Part shown: positions 1 through 11,679 of the stretch, piece by piece
Position numbering within the stretch: the stretch's first letter is position 1
How the letters are laid out: every line of letters begins with the position of its first letter
Source of the DNA: Grammothele lineata
Taxonomy: Eukaryota > Basidiomycota > Agaricomycetes > Polyporales > Polyporaceae
Reading direction: 5' to 3'
DNA: 64,000 nt
Assembly (NCBI GenBank): GCA_002150815.3
Contig: NDFF03000391.1
Span: 28,964 to 92,963, forward strand
Notes under the pieces: model-generated
Seen by the model: the letters and a program-made list of their open reading frames with translations, nothing else
Databases searched by the model: none
Told to the model about the DNA's origin: nothing
Program-made: the position numbers and the translations under genes

Positions 1-919
1 TGAGGTAACGTTCATTCCATGGCGTTTCCTCAATGTAAAGTGCAATGACGTACAGCCATGATTTTCCCAGTCGTCGGATAGTGGACCAATGGTCAGTTCC
101 TGCACTTTTGAAATGATTGTCGACTGAAAGAGCAGGTTGAACACCGCATTCCCGATGTTTGAGACCTAGACCGTCGGCTTGCATCGCGGCTTAGCAGGAA
201 TTACAGGAAGGGTTACTCACGCGTAGTACATTCAGATGTAAGAGCTGAATAAGTCTCGTTTTAAGAGCACTTCCTAGCTGCCCATATTGCTCTTCAGAAA
301 ATGACATGCATCGAACGTCGTTGCACGACAGGTTTCGGAGGGCCGGAAGCGAAACGAGGAGCCGTGCAAAATCCGAGATACTGCGGAACACGATGGAATC
401 TAGGACGAGATGCTGGATCGTCGGACGAGGTACGGTAAGGTAGGCAAGGACCATCGGCGAAAGATGCACTGTGGAGTCGAGACCAGAAGGCGTCATGAAA
501 CTCAAGGTGCACAAATCCGGTACGCGGGAGAGAAGGACCAAAATAGCTGCCTCATACGATATTGGGCAATTCCTGGTTTGTCCGGGAGCGGCGTCCTTTG
601 TGGCCTTCGGATCAGTCACCTGAAAAATAATGGTTTTCACGAGTGATTGCAGGGATGGATTTGAGTCGAAACATGTGAGAAGGCTGTCGAGCTGCGATTT
701 CCAGCAGAGTCGAATTGTTCTCATGAGGAGGCAGCGGCTCCTAGGAAGCCACGCGCGGCAGACAGAAGAACAGCTTCGGAGCGAGAGAAGTTTGTAGTGA
801 GTCAGGGTGTTGTCGAAGCTCCAAGTGCCATGAAGCGCGAGAGAGATCTCATGGTCGGACACGGGGCTGAACTCGTCGATAATCTTCTCAGCGATTTCGG
901 TGGGGATGCGGAGTGGCAT
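1..919 (-). CDS. F-box protein, 3' end outside window
   Basis: Likely substrate adaptor of an SCF ubiquitin ligase (family knowledge). The ATG at 919 opens directly into an F-box-like segment (MPLRIPTEIAEKIIDEF), followed by SVCRAWLPRSR, typical of basidiomycete F-box proteins, then a leucine-rich stretch. An in-frame ATG at 997 would add 26 residues and is less likely. Exon 1 is 221-919. A 55-nt GT..AG intron (166-220) removes a stop, and exon 2 (165 to 1) stays open in phase and runs off the window edge. It is a paralogue of the F-box gene at 8730: same opening, same CxAWLPRSR motif, and an intron of the same length at the matching place. Substrate unknown. Confidence 0.75.
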
Positions 920-3558
920 GACGGGAAGACGTGAGGAGCGCAGATTGTGGACGCCTGTTATCAGTGCTCGGGGTTGACTCCTTGACCCGCGACACATCTA
1001 GGCGACAGGTCGGCGGTTATTTTGACGTCGTAGGTAGGGCTGTGCTGAACGACAAGCAACGTGCGTGGATACGCAGGACGAGGAACTGCAGCTAGATACA
1101 GTGCATCATGAGACACTATACAGGTATTTCCTACACGACATTGACCTCACATGCTCGTAGTGCGAAGCGGAGGCCTTTCGAAACGTGACTTGAAGCGACC
1201 TGACAATCTCGCTGTGTTCCTCCGGCTCACTCGAACAAGATTTGAACTCAGTGAAGAACCTGACAACCTTGACTACGGTAGCCATCGGTACAAATACAGC
1301 GGAGCTGTGAGACGATATCACAGCGACCTATGAACGTGTACGCGGCATCTACGCCTGTCGATCAAACGTCTCAATGACTTACAGAACCTTACATCCCACT
1401 GCGACAATGCGGGTCAGCTGAGCACAGGGTTAACGTAAGAGTCCAGGAAACGCACCAGAGCAACACGTACGGCGGTAGAGGGGGGGAAAGGTGTGCGAGG
1501 TGAGAGGGTTGCACATCCGTCGAGGTGTCATGCTAGCAGGACAGGAATGACGTCATCGTAGCGCCCGGGGAAGGACCACGCCAGCGAGGATGAACGACAA
1601 CAGTCCTTCTCAGGCAGGCGCAGAGAGACTGTTCATACTCCGCTGAAACCTGAAGTGACTCAGTCCATGGAAGGTCTTGGAGAGTCACGAGGAACGCCGT
1701 CTGTACGAAAGCGCCAACATAAGCATGGGTATTAAGCCACATGGGGTAGGACTGTGTACCGCGCCAAGTGGAATAACGAAAAGACATTACGACGCCCGCG
1801 CTGCATGAACGGCAATATAGGGGTCGTCGGAAGGACGCGTAAGCCCAGCGGACCCGTCTCGAGCTCTCCGCCACTCTCCGAGCGGACGGTTCGGACGTCA
1901 GAAATACCGAGCAATGCCTAGAATCATGCGTTCATTCAGTAGGAGTGGATGGAGTCGGAGCGCAGAGAGGTACCGGACGCACCCTTCCAGTGCTCCAGCG
2001 TTCCAAAACAGCGTGAAGGAGCGTGACGCTCAATCGCGAAGTCGGCGTAGGAGTCCTATCACGTCGCGTTAGCGGCTGTTTGACACGACGAGCCAAAGGA
2101 CATACGAGGGGTAGTGCTACGAACAACAGAACGCGAGGAGAAAGCGTGCTGCTGTCGGTGAGACTCGAAGACTTGACGTCTTGGGCTGAGCGACGGAGCG
2201 TTATCGATCCCATCGATCATGACGACGGGGTTATTGAGACAACTTGCATGAGAGGAACATGTCTTAGTGGGGGACCATACGGGCCAGCAAATGATCCGAC
2301 AAACCTGAAGATTCGGGAATGTATTCGCAAGGAAGGGTCCGACTTACGTTGGTACGTGGTTCGTCGTTGGCGTAGTTCGACCAGGGTCTTAATCAGAGTG
2401 GAGGGCATTGCATTGACCACGAGAAAACACCTTGGACGTCAATCGAAAGAAGGGATCGCATACAGTCGGGACGACGCACCTGAAGCGAACCTGTCTCCCT
2501 CACATCCCACCGGCATGCCCTAGCACCACCTTCCCCATAGCGTCGTTTCCATACCGTACTCTTCTCAATCGCCCCGAAGTGGTGCGTGGATCCCGTGAAC
2601 CCGACAGAGGCGGCCGGGATTGATTGGCGGTCTTGAAGGAGGACGAACGAGGCCGAGCGACAGGGCATGTCGCCGAGATGATGAAGGACGAGGATGCTGA
2701 GTGGTTTATCGTGCAGAGACTCGGTGTTGAACGCTGAGAAAGAACGCGCGACGGCTTCAGTCCGTCGCAGAGAGCGTCGAGTCAACGTCGAGTCGTGGAT
2801 GTTTACCAAGACTCGGACTCGACTCGGGCGAAACCTGCATGTTGGAGAACATTAGCGTCAAGAGTATTCGGGAAGAAAATGTCATGTACGCACTGACGAT
2901 GTTGGTACCAACATGAACATAGGGTATTCTGCGAGGAAGACGCAGGTAAGGAGGAGGAGGAGACAAAGGAACTCGAGTCGTCCGACTCGCGGCGTCGTCG
3001 CGCGCGATGCATCACGGTCGTCACGGAATGTCACGTCACACAACGCGCGTCTGGTGCTGGGCGCACCCCGGAGGCCGCAGAGCTTCAGCGGCCCAACGCT
3101 CTCTGCCTCCGATCTGCCTCCCGTGGGTAGCACAGAATTGGCGTGAGTCCCCTCAGAATGAGACGGGCAGAATTGGACGGCTACGTAGGCAACGTCCGAC
3201 GAGCAGTAGTAACGATGCACAACGGTCGTGTTGACCTCCGACTCGGAGTCAGTGCGACAGGCTACTACCAAACTGGTAGCAGACCGAGTCTGAACGTGAA
3301 AATTGAGCTCGCGCGCCGAGGATCCCAGGTCGAGAGGGGATAAGAAACCAGACAGATCGAGATCATGCGTAGACAGCAGCTTGCGGGCGTAACCGTTGAC
3401 CGCAGAGCCAGGACGTGCTGGGAGAAGCAGACGCTCACAGATCAGCAATAACCAGATTACACTGACATTGATACAGTGCGGGAACACGAGCTAATACAAG
3501 AGGGTAGGATAAGACCAGATCGAGCGTACGATAGCGAGACAACACAGCGACAGATCAC
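920..3558. other. intergenic, no supportable gene
   Basis: About 2.6 kb with only scattered open frames that lack domain motifs and plausible splice partners. The longest, a 201-codon minus-strand frame (2882-3487), starts with a hydrophobic stretch but has mixed codon use and no recognisable family. I do not call it. Confidence 0.4.
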
Positions 3559-4448
3559 TCATTCGTTCGGGTACTTTTTGACGTACTTGAGGTCGGCCAC
3601 GAGGAGATTGTTCTCGACGCGTTCCAGCCCGGCCAGCCATACACGGTAGAACGCGTCGGGGAGAAGGAGCCACGCGTAGCTGTTGTACGTCGCAAGATCT
3701 GACGATCGGTGCGCCTGCGCGGATTTGAGCGCGTGCGAGGGGAAGAGGATAAGGGGGAAACGGGGCGTACCTCAACGAACCGGTAGAACACTCTCGCCAC
3801 CGCCATCCCCAGCTGCGCACGCGTGCAGGACGGCCCGATCTTGACCCACTCCTCGTACTCGATCTGAGTGCAGCCTTCGCGTACGGGGAGTGGCCACTGC
3901 CAAGGATCGCGTGAGGGATGCGAACGATAGAGCAGAGAACAATCACGACGCACCTCAAACCGCACCCGTATCCTCCGTAGCTGCAGCACCGCATCCACCG
4001 GCTCGTTCCCTTGGACCATGTTCGAGCTCAGCTCCTCTTCCGACGCGCTCACCAGCGCGTACATCGGGATTCCATAGCGGCGGAGAGCCCGGCTCCCCGT
4101 CGAGATCGCATAGTCGACGCGTTGACCTGCGAGGATCTGAGAGCGCGAGCGGGTGAGTGGTTGCCCGGAGTAAGACTGCTCGGTGGGGTCGAGACGACGG
4201 CTATCGCGGGGCACCCGGCGCAGAGCCTTGAGGGCTTCGTAGGAGAGGAGGCGCGCGCCGCGGAGGGTGGAAAAGAGCTTGGTCTCGTCGGCCCAGGTGT
4301 TGTGGTAGAACTCGATGTCGGAAGAGTCTTTGTCGGGGATGAGAGGCGGGAGAAGGAGCGGCTCGTTCGGTGGTGGACCGGGTGTATCTGGCGGGGGAGC
4401 CTTGGAGCGATGGCGAGTGTACTTGGGGGTAGTCGGCGAGCGAATCAT
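3559..4448 (-). CDS. conserved hypothetical protein, three exons
   Basis: Three exons in one frame: 3954-4448, 3771-3896 and 3559-3714, joined by 57-nt (3897-3953) and 56-nt (3715-3770) GT..AG introns; 777 nt, 258 aa. The start at 4448 is the first ATG of the frame and leads into a Pro-rich N-terminus. A further optional 78-nt in-frame intron may remove a low-complexity stretch before ILAGQRVDYAIS, which would give 232 aa. The third exon is strongly protein-like (YNSYAWLLLPDAFYRVWLAG, ending KYVKKYPNE). No catalytic motif, signal peptide or membrane segment is seen. I do not know its function. Its style resembles lineage-specific Agaricomycete proteins. Confidence 0.7.
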
Positions 4449-6216
4449 GACAGCCAGGCCAGAGCTTAGCGTTGGAAGACGTTCAGAGAGCTGGGGCGCA
4501 AAGAAAGAGAAGCGGCGGGCACAGAGGGAAACCAGCTAAAAAGCAAGTGCTGAGGCCGAGCGTGGAGGACAAAGAGTGGTCTTCGAGTGGCCGGGAACTG
4601 TTGACAAAGAGTTTTCAGCAAAGAGGCAGGACGCCCCTCCGTGGCCACATTGTTCGTGCGTGGTCAACCAGAGCGTCATTCTCTTCGAAGTCGCTGACCA
4701 CAGCCGAGTGGCATTAGTATGTAGCTAGATCAACCAGCGTCAGGTAGAAGAGATGACTGAGTAGCCGCATGCGAAGAACAGAGACGAAGGTGGGCGTCGA
4801 TGATCAAGCAGAACGAAGCAGAGCCAGGAAGAGACGAAAGACGGGCGGAGAACAAGCAGCTTTCCGTCTTCAGGCATAGCGACCGACCCCGGCTGACGTA
4901 AGGTGGGCGTTGAGTCCGAACGGGCGCCTGCGTGACTTGGGCGCGACCTGCTCCTCGACCGCCATCTCGAAACCCCGGCGAACGAGCATGAGACGGCCAA
5001 CATGGGCAATCAACTGGATCCCCTATTTACTTTGTTCCTACAACTGTACAAGCCGATAAGTGCGCCCCGCGAACGACTCAGCTTGCCCGGCCTGCGAGTG
5101 GATCGCAGTCGTCCGATGACATGGCGGGTTCAATGATATGCGTGCAATCCCGGTATTTCTTCCCCTCAGCTGTTGCTCAATTCTCTGACGGTTCCTCGAA
5201 GTAAGCATTCCGGCTTGTTTGGGTGACTTTTGCGCTTTCCGTGACGTGTGGCTGAACGAGAATTCACAGGCCGCCTGGCCCGTCTCGCATTCGATTGAGA
5301 CACTAGCATCATCCCTCCGCAGTGGTCCCTGGGGAATATCGCTGTCCCACCGGTAGAGCGCTATCACTGGCGGTAAGTACATCCCTTGACCCTGTACCGC
5401 CAATGCCCTCGACCACGTCATTCCTCGAACGCTGAGCGGATTCATTCGCACTGCTCGGCCCCATGGGCGGGAGTCTAATACACGACCGACGACGTTGTGG
5501 GATTATTCTCGGGACCTTGAGTTAAGTCCGTAGTCTCGATATCCTTACAATACTGCATGCGTTTACAGCATGTCCGCTAGAGATTCTCTGTAGACTCTCA
5601 GGCATCTAATGCCTCTCCGCGTCACGCCGTATCCACGTCTGCACGTCGATGCTGCGCGCGCGGGACACGTTTACAGAAGAACCTCTATCTCATTCCACGA
5701 GGGACAGGTACCGATAAAGACGAAGCTTGTGCGCATCAGGAAGATATAGCGGCGTACGCTATCGGCCGACCCGAGCATACCCGACGTGCGTATCGTCGAG
5801 GCGGCCAGCGATCGGCTCGTTTTAAGAGTGGTGTATTGGATTGAGGGCCAGAAATCGGGTGCAACACGACCATACACGGAATCGTAGGTACATATGATGT
5901 TCGCATAAGGGAATCGTTTCGTTGAACACGCATGCCTTCTGAGATGCGGAGAGTCGAGACTGGGAGGCGAGAACTATAGTACACAACCCGGTACGCTTCT
6001 CAATATTTTACATCTCCCTTTCCTTTCAAGCTAGCCTGCTCTCTGCGATATTCTGCATATGGGAATCATACCTGTCAGCGTAGTTAGTCGATGTATAACT
6101 GTTGTGTTCATTCTCAGGGAATCTCACTGCTGCTTCGTAACTCTCGGACCTGTAAGGACAGCTTCGTCAGTGATCACTGGACAAGCCGGAGATTAATAAA
6201 TACTCACTAAATCCTA
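4449..6216. other. intergenic, no supportable gene
   Basis: About 1.8 kb upstream of the unknown gene and downstream of the F-box/WD40 gene. A 137-codon minus-strand frame at 5038-5451 is open, but no motif, splice partner or codon bias supports it. Confidence 0.4.
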
Positions 6217-8730
6217 CTACGAATGTGTGTGCTCATTGGAAATGAGATCGCTGACCTTCCAGATTTTCACCGATCCTAAGAATCCACCAAACACAAAATA
6301 CTGTTCGTCGTCCGAGAACGCGTAGACTTCCATTTCCTCGCCTGCGTGGTTCTTACGCGTCGCAAGACGTTTCCCATCGCTCGTTCTCCATAAGGCCCAA
6401 GATGTGGTGGATATGCGGGCAACGACATATGTGCCGTGCGGAGAGAATCCTAGACATTCAGGGAACTTTGATTCGAGGATAGAAAACCTTCTTCCAGTCA
6501 ACATATTGATGATTTCCATGCTATCCGTTATAGACCGCAAGTGTAGCGCATGAGTGCCATTCCGCGAGAGTTTCGTCAAGCTACCAACGCGGTCGCATAT
6601 CAATTTACCATCGTGTAAGTCTTCCAATGCGAGTGTCCTCCCAGTTTCCGGGTCCCACCGTAGGCATCTCGTAGACGTCACAGCAATGATAGTCCCGTCG
6701 GTCTGGTCAAAGGTAGCCGCAAGAATATCGTGATTGGATTGACCAGAGTGTTGGCCGGATGCGGAGACGTGAAGAGTTTGCCATACACCAGTGTATGAGT
6801 TCCGTACAATGCATCGTCCATTCATACATTGCATAATCCATCGGCTGTCGGGAGAGAATTCCAGGGTATGGTGAAGACCCACTGGTGTAGTTGAAGGGGA
6901 ATCAAATACGCGGATGGGTGTGGTAGACGCCAAGGACCAAAGTATGATCTGTCCGTCGTAGGCACAGGTAGCAATGAATCGACCGTTAGGAGACCAGGTG
7001 AAACCGACCAATTTCGTTTTGTGTAGGTTCCAACATAGTGGGTTAGAATCCCACGACGTCTCCCCCGTTGAGGTATCCCAGACTGCTATCTTCAGTGGAT
7101 TCCAGCTGGCGCAAGCGAGCAATATACCATCGCAATGGAAGGCCAAAAAGAGTTCCGTACTTCCATATGCATTTCCCCACATCCATTCGCATATGAGCCG
7201 TCCAGATAGAGCCTCCCATACCATGATAGAGGGGTCACTAATGAAACTCCCTACAGTGGCAACCTTTACATGGGGAGGTGACGATACTGCAATGGCGGAG
7301 ATGGATTCTTGATGACCCTCACTGTTAATGGGTGTGTAGCCTGAAACTTCGGTCAGCACCAAAATAATACCACTATTATTTTTGCAATGGGTCCCTACCT
7401 GATATGAATGCTATGCTCAGGATATTGCGCCTGTAGAGCTCCGGAAATAGGTTGATGAAGACTTGAGTGCATTGCACAACTGCATTCCTTTTCACATCAC
7501 GAAGGAATAATGAAATATCGCATTGGGTGATCTCATGAAGAGCAGACATAGGTTGCTGTAGTTGCCAAAAACATTTCATAATTTCTTCGCAGCATAATAG
7601 CTTCCTCGTGGCTTGAGACTGTACCCCATCGAATATAATCGACAGTGTCTTGAGCATCCCAGGGAATTTTCGTGTCCTTTCTTGTGTGAGAAAGGCCAAG
7701 AGGCTACGGTCAAGAAGATTCATAACATTCTCTCGATCATTGTCTCCATAGGGCTCGCAAAAAGATGTCATGTCGAAGATGAAAGTAATACTTTGAAGAT
7801 TCTCATATTTGAACTTCAACAAATGGCAACTCACTATGACCATGGATGATTTATATATCAATACCAACTGCTGGGATATTGGGAAATGGCTCACAGGTAG
7901 TGTCTTGGTCATTCACATTGCCCGCATTTATGAATAAGTCTTTCATCTGGGACAATATGTCGGGGTGAAGGAGTAGATCTAGTAGTCGTTCATGAATGTC
8001 TGATACCTAAATTTGACAAATGTCAGCAGAACACTCATTCAAAGCGGTTCCTGCGCCTCACATTGAGAGCAGTAAGGCGCAATGACCGGCTCAGTTGCCC
8101 TTTCATTGAGGATATCATTGAAGGAGATATGACTGAGGATTGAAGCCTTAGTCTTGAACACGAGAGGGCTTTGAGATGGGGGAAGGAGAGGATGGGTCGC
8201 GTGAAGTCAGCCATCCGGGGAAACGTAATTTGGTCGAGGATCAGATTATGTATTCCGTTTGCCCTTGCCATGTAGAGACGTGTGATGGCTTTTACCGGAG
8301 GAAGATGACATTCAGGAGCATCTTCATCATTGTGAAGGGATAGTGCGACCAAGTGTGGTAGACGAGGGAGAAGCTTTGCAATGGTGGACTCAAAAGAAAT
8401 TGTGCTAAGCTGAAAACCAGATTCATCCCTAATAGAAAGAGTCTCTACAAGACGTTGCAGCTGTGGGGAGGTATCGAAGGACCACAGGAGATTTTGTAGC
8501 TGCCGTGGTGTCTTCAAAAATACTGTTTTGTAGAGATTATATCGGCTTCTTGGGAGCCATGCTTGACATACCAGCGCGCAGTTACATAGTGTCGCATAGC
8601 TGAGAGTCGCAAAATCGCAGGGGGAGGATTGGTGGGACCTGTCGAGCGCGGAGAAATCTTCGTACGCAACTTCAGGCCCAAGCACGTCGATGATTCTCTC
8701 CGCAACCTCGATTGGCACCCGGGGTTTCAT
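6217..8730 (-). CDS. F-box protein fused by splicing to a WD40 propeller
   Basis: Probable SCF substrate receptor. Four exons: 8062-8730, 7895-8006, 7399-7833 and 6217-7340; introns of 55, 61 and 58 nt; 2340 nt, 779 aa. The start at 8730 gives an F-box (MKPRVPIEVAERIIDVLGP), then VCQAWLPRSR and a leucine-rich region. Exon 4 (about residues 406-779) carries WD40-like repeats (ISAIAVSS, VGFTWSPNGRFIATCA, IILWSLAS, FLGSVKIWKVSD). The last intron has a CTGAC branch site and removes a stop at 7376-7378. The WD40 frame has no ATG near its 5' end before VWEALSGRL, which favours one gene over two. If the intron is retained, the F-box protein would end at RDPLQK. Paralogue of the F-box gene at 919; whether that one also has a WD40 tail cannot be seen. 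Confidence 0.7.
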
Positions 8731-9330
8731 GATTTGAGGCTGGGAGGCGGGTGGGGTGTAGTGGAGAACAAGATCGCGGGACTGAGGATGTAGGTGTCGT
8801 CCGCATCGACGAGACACTATCGTATATGGGAGAATCTACGACGTGCACAGCTCAGTGGTCCCAAACCACGTGTCCGGACATATATCCTCCCAGCACCAGT
8901 AATTGACGCTTGAATGAGGCATGTGGAGCTAATCCACATGCCGTATCAACTCTCACAGCCTTTTCTATTCTCTGAGTAGTATACAAGTAGCGCATACGTG
9001 CACAGGATGTCCGTATCAGTCTCAAAGGTTCACCAACGCTCATACCTCCCGCATTCTAAGAGGCGCGGTACTAGGGTTCCGCATACACTGTGGCGTACGA
9101 AGGCGTTGTGTGTATCTACACCAATCATAGAACACGGGCAGCAAAGAAGAGTGATTGCGCAGACGGTCTGGCAGGTCTCTGCTCGCTCACATAGCATGAG
9201 GTAGCAGCGCTCTGTTTCCCAGAATCGCGCTTCGCAATTTCCATTCTCTACGCATCCCACCCCGGACTTGCTTACAATGAGAATACGCCTTCGACCCAAG
9301 AGTGAGATACGCGTAGCCGGCGGTCCATAC
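8731..9330. other. intergenic, probable promoter of F-box/WD40 gene
   Basis: 600 nt between the F-box/WD40 start and the end of the BTB gene, both on the minus strand. No open frame with a plausible product. It should hold the F-box/WD40 promoter; no specific element was identified. Confidence 0.4.
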
Positions 9331-10257
9331 CTAGTACAGGTCCGACCCAAATACCTCCCTAATCATCGGCACGAAGTCTTGAGACCGTCTCAACGCACCC
9401 GCACTCACCGCCCCCGCCCGCGATCCCGGCTGGGCGTGCACGTTCGCGCCAGCCCCCGCCGAACCCTGCACGACGGGCCCGTGCGAGACCGAGCAGTAGT
9501 TGCACGCGCACGCGCACCGGTTCTCGAACACCACGCCCTCGCGCACCCTGAACAGCTTCGCGGCCGTGTCCCATCCGAGCGCTTCGAGCTCCGCGGGGGC
9601 GAGCACGTCCTGCTGCGCGAGCGAGAGGAGCGCGGGCTCGGTCCAGCCGGGGATGTGGAAGCGGCGGGCGAGGGCGATGCGTGCGGTGGGAGCGCGGACG
9701 AGCTTAGAGAGCTCGGCGATGGCTTGTTCGCGGATCGAGTCGAAGTACCACATTGTCGAAAGTTTGAGGACGGAGGTCCAGTCGTCTGGCGACATCGTGC
9801 GGGAGGGGCCATATGTACTGGCATGAATGCATGTGAGGGGCGACATCATGAGACGGAACAAATGAAGACAACATACGGGCTAAACATAACCCACAAAAGA
9901 GCGCGGAACTCAGCCTCTCCGATTCCATCTAAGCGAAGAGGATTCTCGTCGCTCGAGCCTTCTTGGAGGTGCGGGTTGTCGCGAGAGGGAAGCTTGAACG
10001 TGTCGGAGAATGCCGAGTCCTGGTCAAACGGCCGGCGAGGAACTTTGAAGAGAACGTCCTCGACCTGCCAGTCTCATTGTGAGTTACACATACTCAGCTG
10101 TCGAGCCGGTCAAGACACAACTCACGAGGAACACTATGTCTTCGCAATAGAACTCGTCGTCGCGAGTCGGCGGCATCTGTAGTTTAGTTACGGTCGGTGA
10201 AGACGAGGGACTGACGACGGTGTACGATGATTCTGAGTCTGAGTCAGGAGTGAGCAT
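9331..10257 (-). CDS. BTB/POZ domain protein
   Basis: BTB proteins dimerise and often bring substrates to CUL3 ligases or act in transcription; this one's partner is unknown. Three exons: 10126-10257, 9877-10064 and 9331-9817; introns of 61 and 59 nt; 807 nt, 268 aa. The BTB core runs from DDEFYCEDIVFLVEDVLFKV (about residues 29-48) through FSDTFKLP and EFRALLWVMFSPTYGP. The usual C-terminal block of fungal BTB proteins follows: WTSVLKLSTMWYFDSIREQA, ARRFHIPGWTEPAL, LAPAELEALGWDTAAKLFRV. Length and order match the family. The start at 10257 is the first ATG of the frame; a second ATG at the MPPTRDDE segment would also keep the whole domain. Confidence 0.85.
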
Positions 10258-10743
10258 GATTGGCGTCGCGAGGCGAGTACAGGTGTATACGGGCCCCAGA
10301 ACGAACACGATGTTCGTCGGCGCGAACCATATTTGAAGCCTATATATTGAAGAACGAACCAATGAGTGCTGCGGTAGGCATCCTGGAGTGCTGAGAGCGT
10401 CGTCAGCTGTCTCGTGATTATCTCTCGTGCAATGTTGAGAGATACCCGAGTAACGGGTACTGTAGAAGACAACTGCTGCAGATGCTGCGGCAAACCTTGT
10501 ACAGGCCCGTGATGTGGATGGGCGGAATGCGGACGCGACTGGCTGTGCGTTCACTCGTCCAAGTTTGTTCCGATTCATGAGACAGAGGCTTGAAAGCTTC
10601 GTTTAAGGATGGTCGATACCTAAAACGAGACGTAGAAATTCGTGATTGCAGTAGAGTTAAACAACGTAACTTCGTACAAGACAGTTTTCCGGAACGGGCA
10701 GGTAGAATGCTAAACGCCAGGCAGAAGACGATCACAGCCACTC

Positions 10744-11679
10744 CTACATGGAAGAGACTTCCACACCGCTCGCCTTCTGAGCCCATTCCAGCTGGGCGCG
10801 GTACTCTTCGTAGGCGTTCACCGCCCACTCGCCCTCGAATTTTGCCAGCTGGGCACAGAGAGTCTTGAGCTTCTGGAGGTACGTCGAAAGTTGCCATTCG
10901 GTTTTTAACATGGTGTCGTCGTTGATCACTGCATGCCAAATTGTCAGCCACGCGGGAGAGACGGGTACCTCGGTGAAAGCGGGCACAAATGCGTACCGTC
11001 ATATAGTAGGTCGACGTCGTCCCTGAGAGTCACAATCTTCCGATAAATCTCCTTCCATCGTTTCCGCAAGGCCTGCCAGTGCAGCAGTACGAGGCCGCGC
11101 ACGAAATGTGCAGCGGCGCGACCGACATACCGCCCGACCACACAGCGCGGCCCAAAGAGCTCTAGGGCGATCTCTTTGACAGCGGGCTCAACGTCGGGCG
11201 CGGCGTCGGTCGTGCATATAAACTGTGGATGAGCGAGCCACCATGGTCGTCAATTACTCGGGTTATACGGACGATGCAGACAGAGTGCGGGGACTCACCC
11301 GATGCTCCTCCGCGAGTCCGTAAACGGTCAGTCGGCGGGCGTTGCAGTGGCGCTCGACGACCGACCGGAGCCTCCAGCGGTCCTCCCACTCGCCCTTCTG
11401 CCATGCATCTAGGGCCTCCCGTCCCCGCGCGAGCGCGTCGTCGCTCGTCGTTAGGTACTCCCGCCGCCCCGCCGCCGAAGCCGCCCTGTAGCGCTCTACG
11501 AAGTACCGGATGCGGTCGAGCTTGTCCTGCGAGAGCTCGGGGAACATAGCTACGTTGGCCATGGGGCTCCATGGCGGGACCTGGGTCCCCGTGCGCTCCT
11601 GCCACGGCAGCCAGCACCAAGGCTGGTCACCGTCTGCGGCGAGGGTGACTAGGAGCTCCACATGGCTTCTATGGGGCAT
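10744..11679 (-). CDS. hypothetical protein, three exons
   Basis: Exons 11299-11679, 10997-11222 and 10744-10928; introns of 76 and 68 nt; 792 nt, 263 aa. The start at 11679 (MPHRSHVELLV) is the first ATG that avoids a low-complexity upstream stretch. The protein is Trp- and Arg-rich (DQPWCWLPWQE, WEDRWRLRSVVERHCNARR, LHWQALRKRWKEIYRK) and probably largely helical. No signal peptide, membrane segment or known motif is visible. The exon junctions join in frame and codon use matches neighbouring genes, so I regard it as real, but I do not recognise the family. Confidence 0.65.

Noticed and set aside
2882..3487. 201-codon minus-strand ORF with a hydrophobic start
   Set aside because: Codon use is unlike neighbouring genes, no motif or splice partner, and the hydrophobic start alone is weak.
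7340..7362. Independent WD40 gene starting near 7362
   Set aside because: The codon there is TTG and no ATG occurs in that frame back to the preceding stop. The in-phase intron to the F-box exon explains the frame better.
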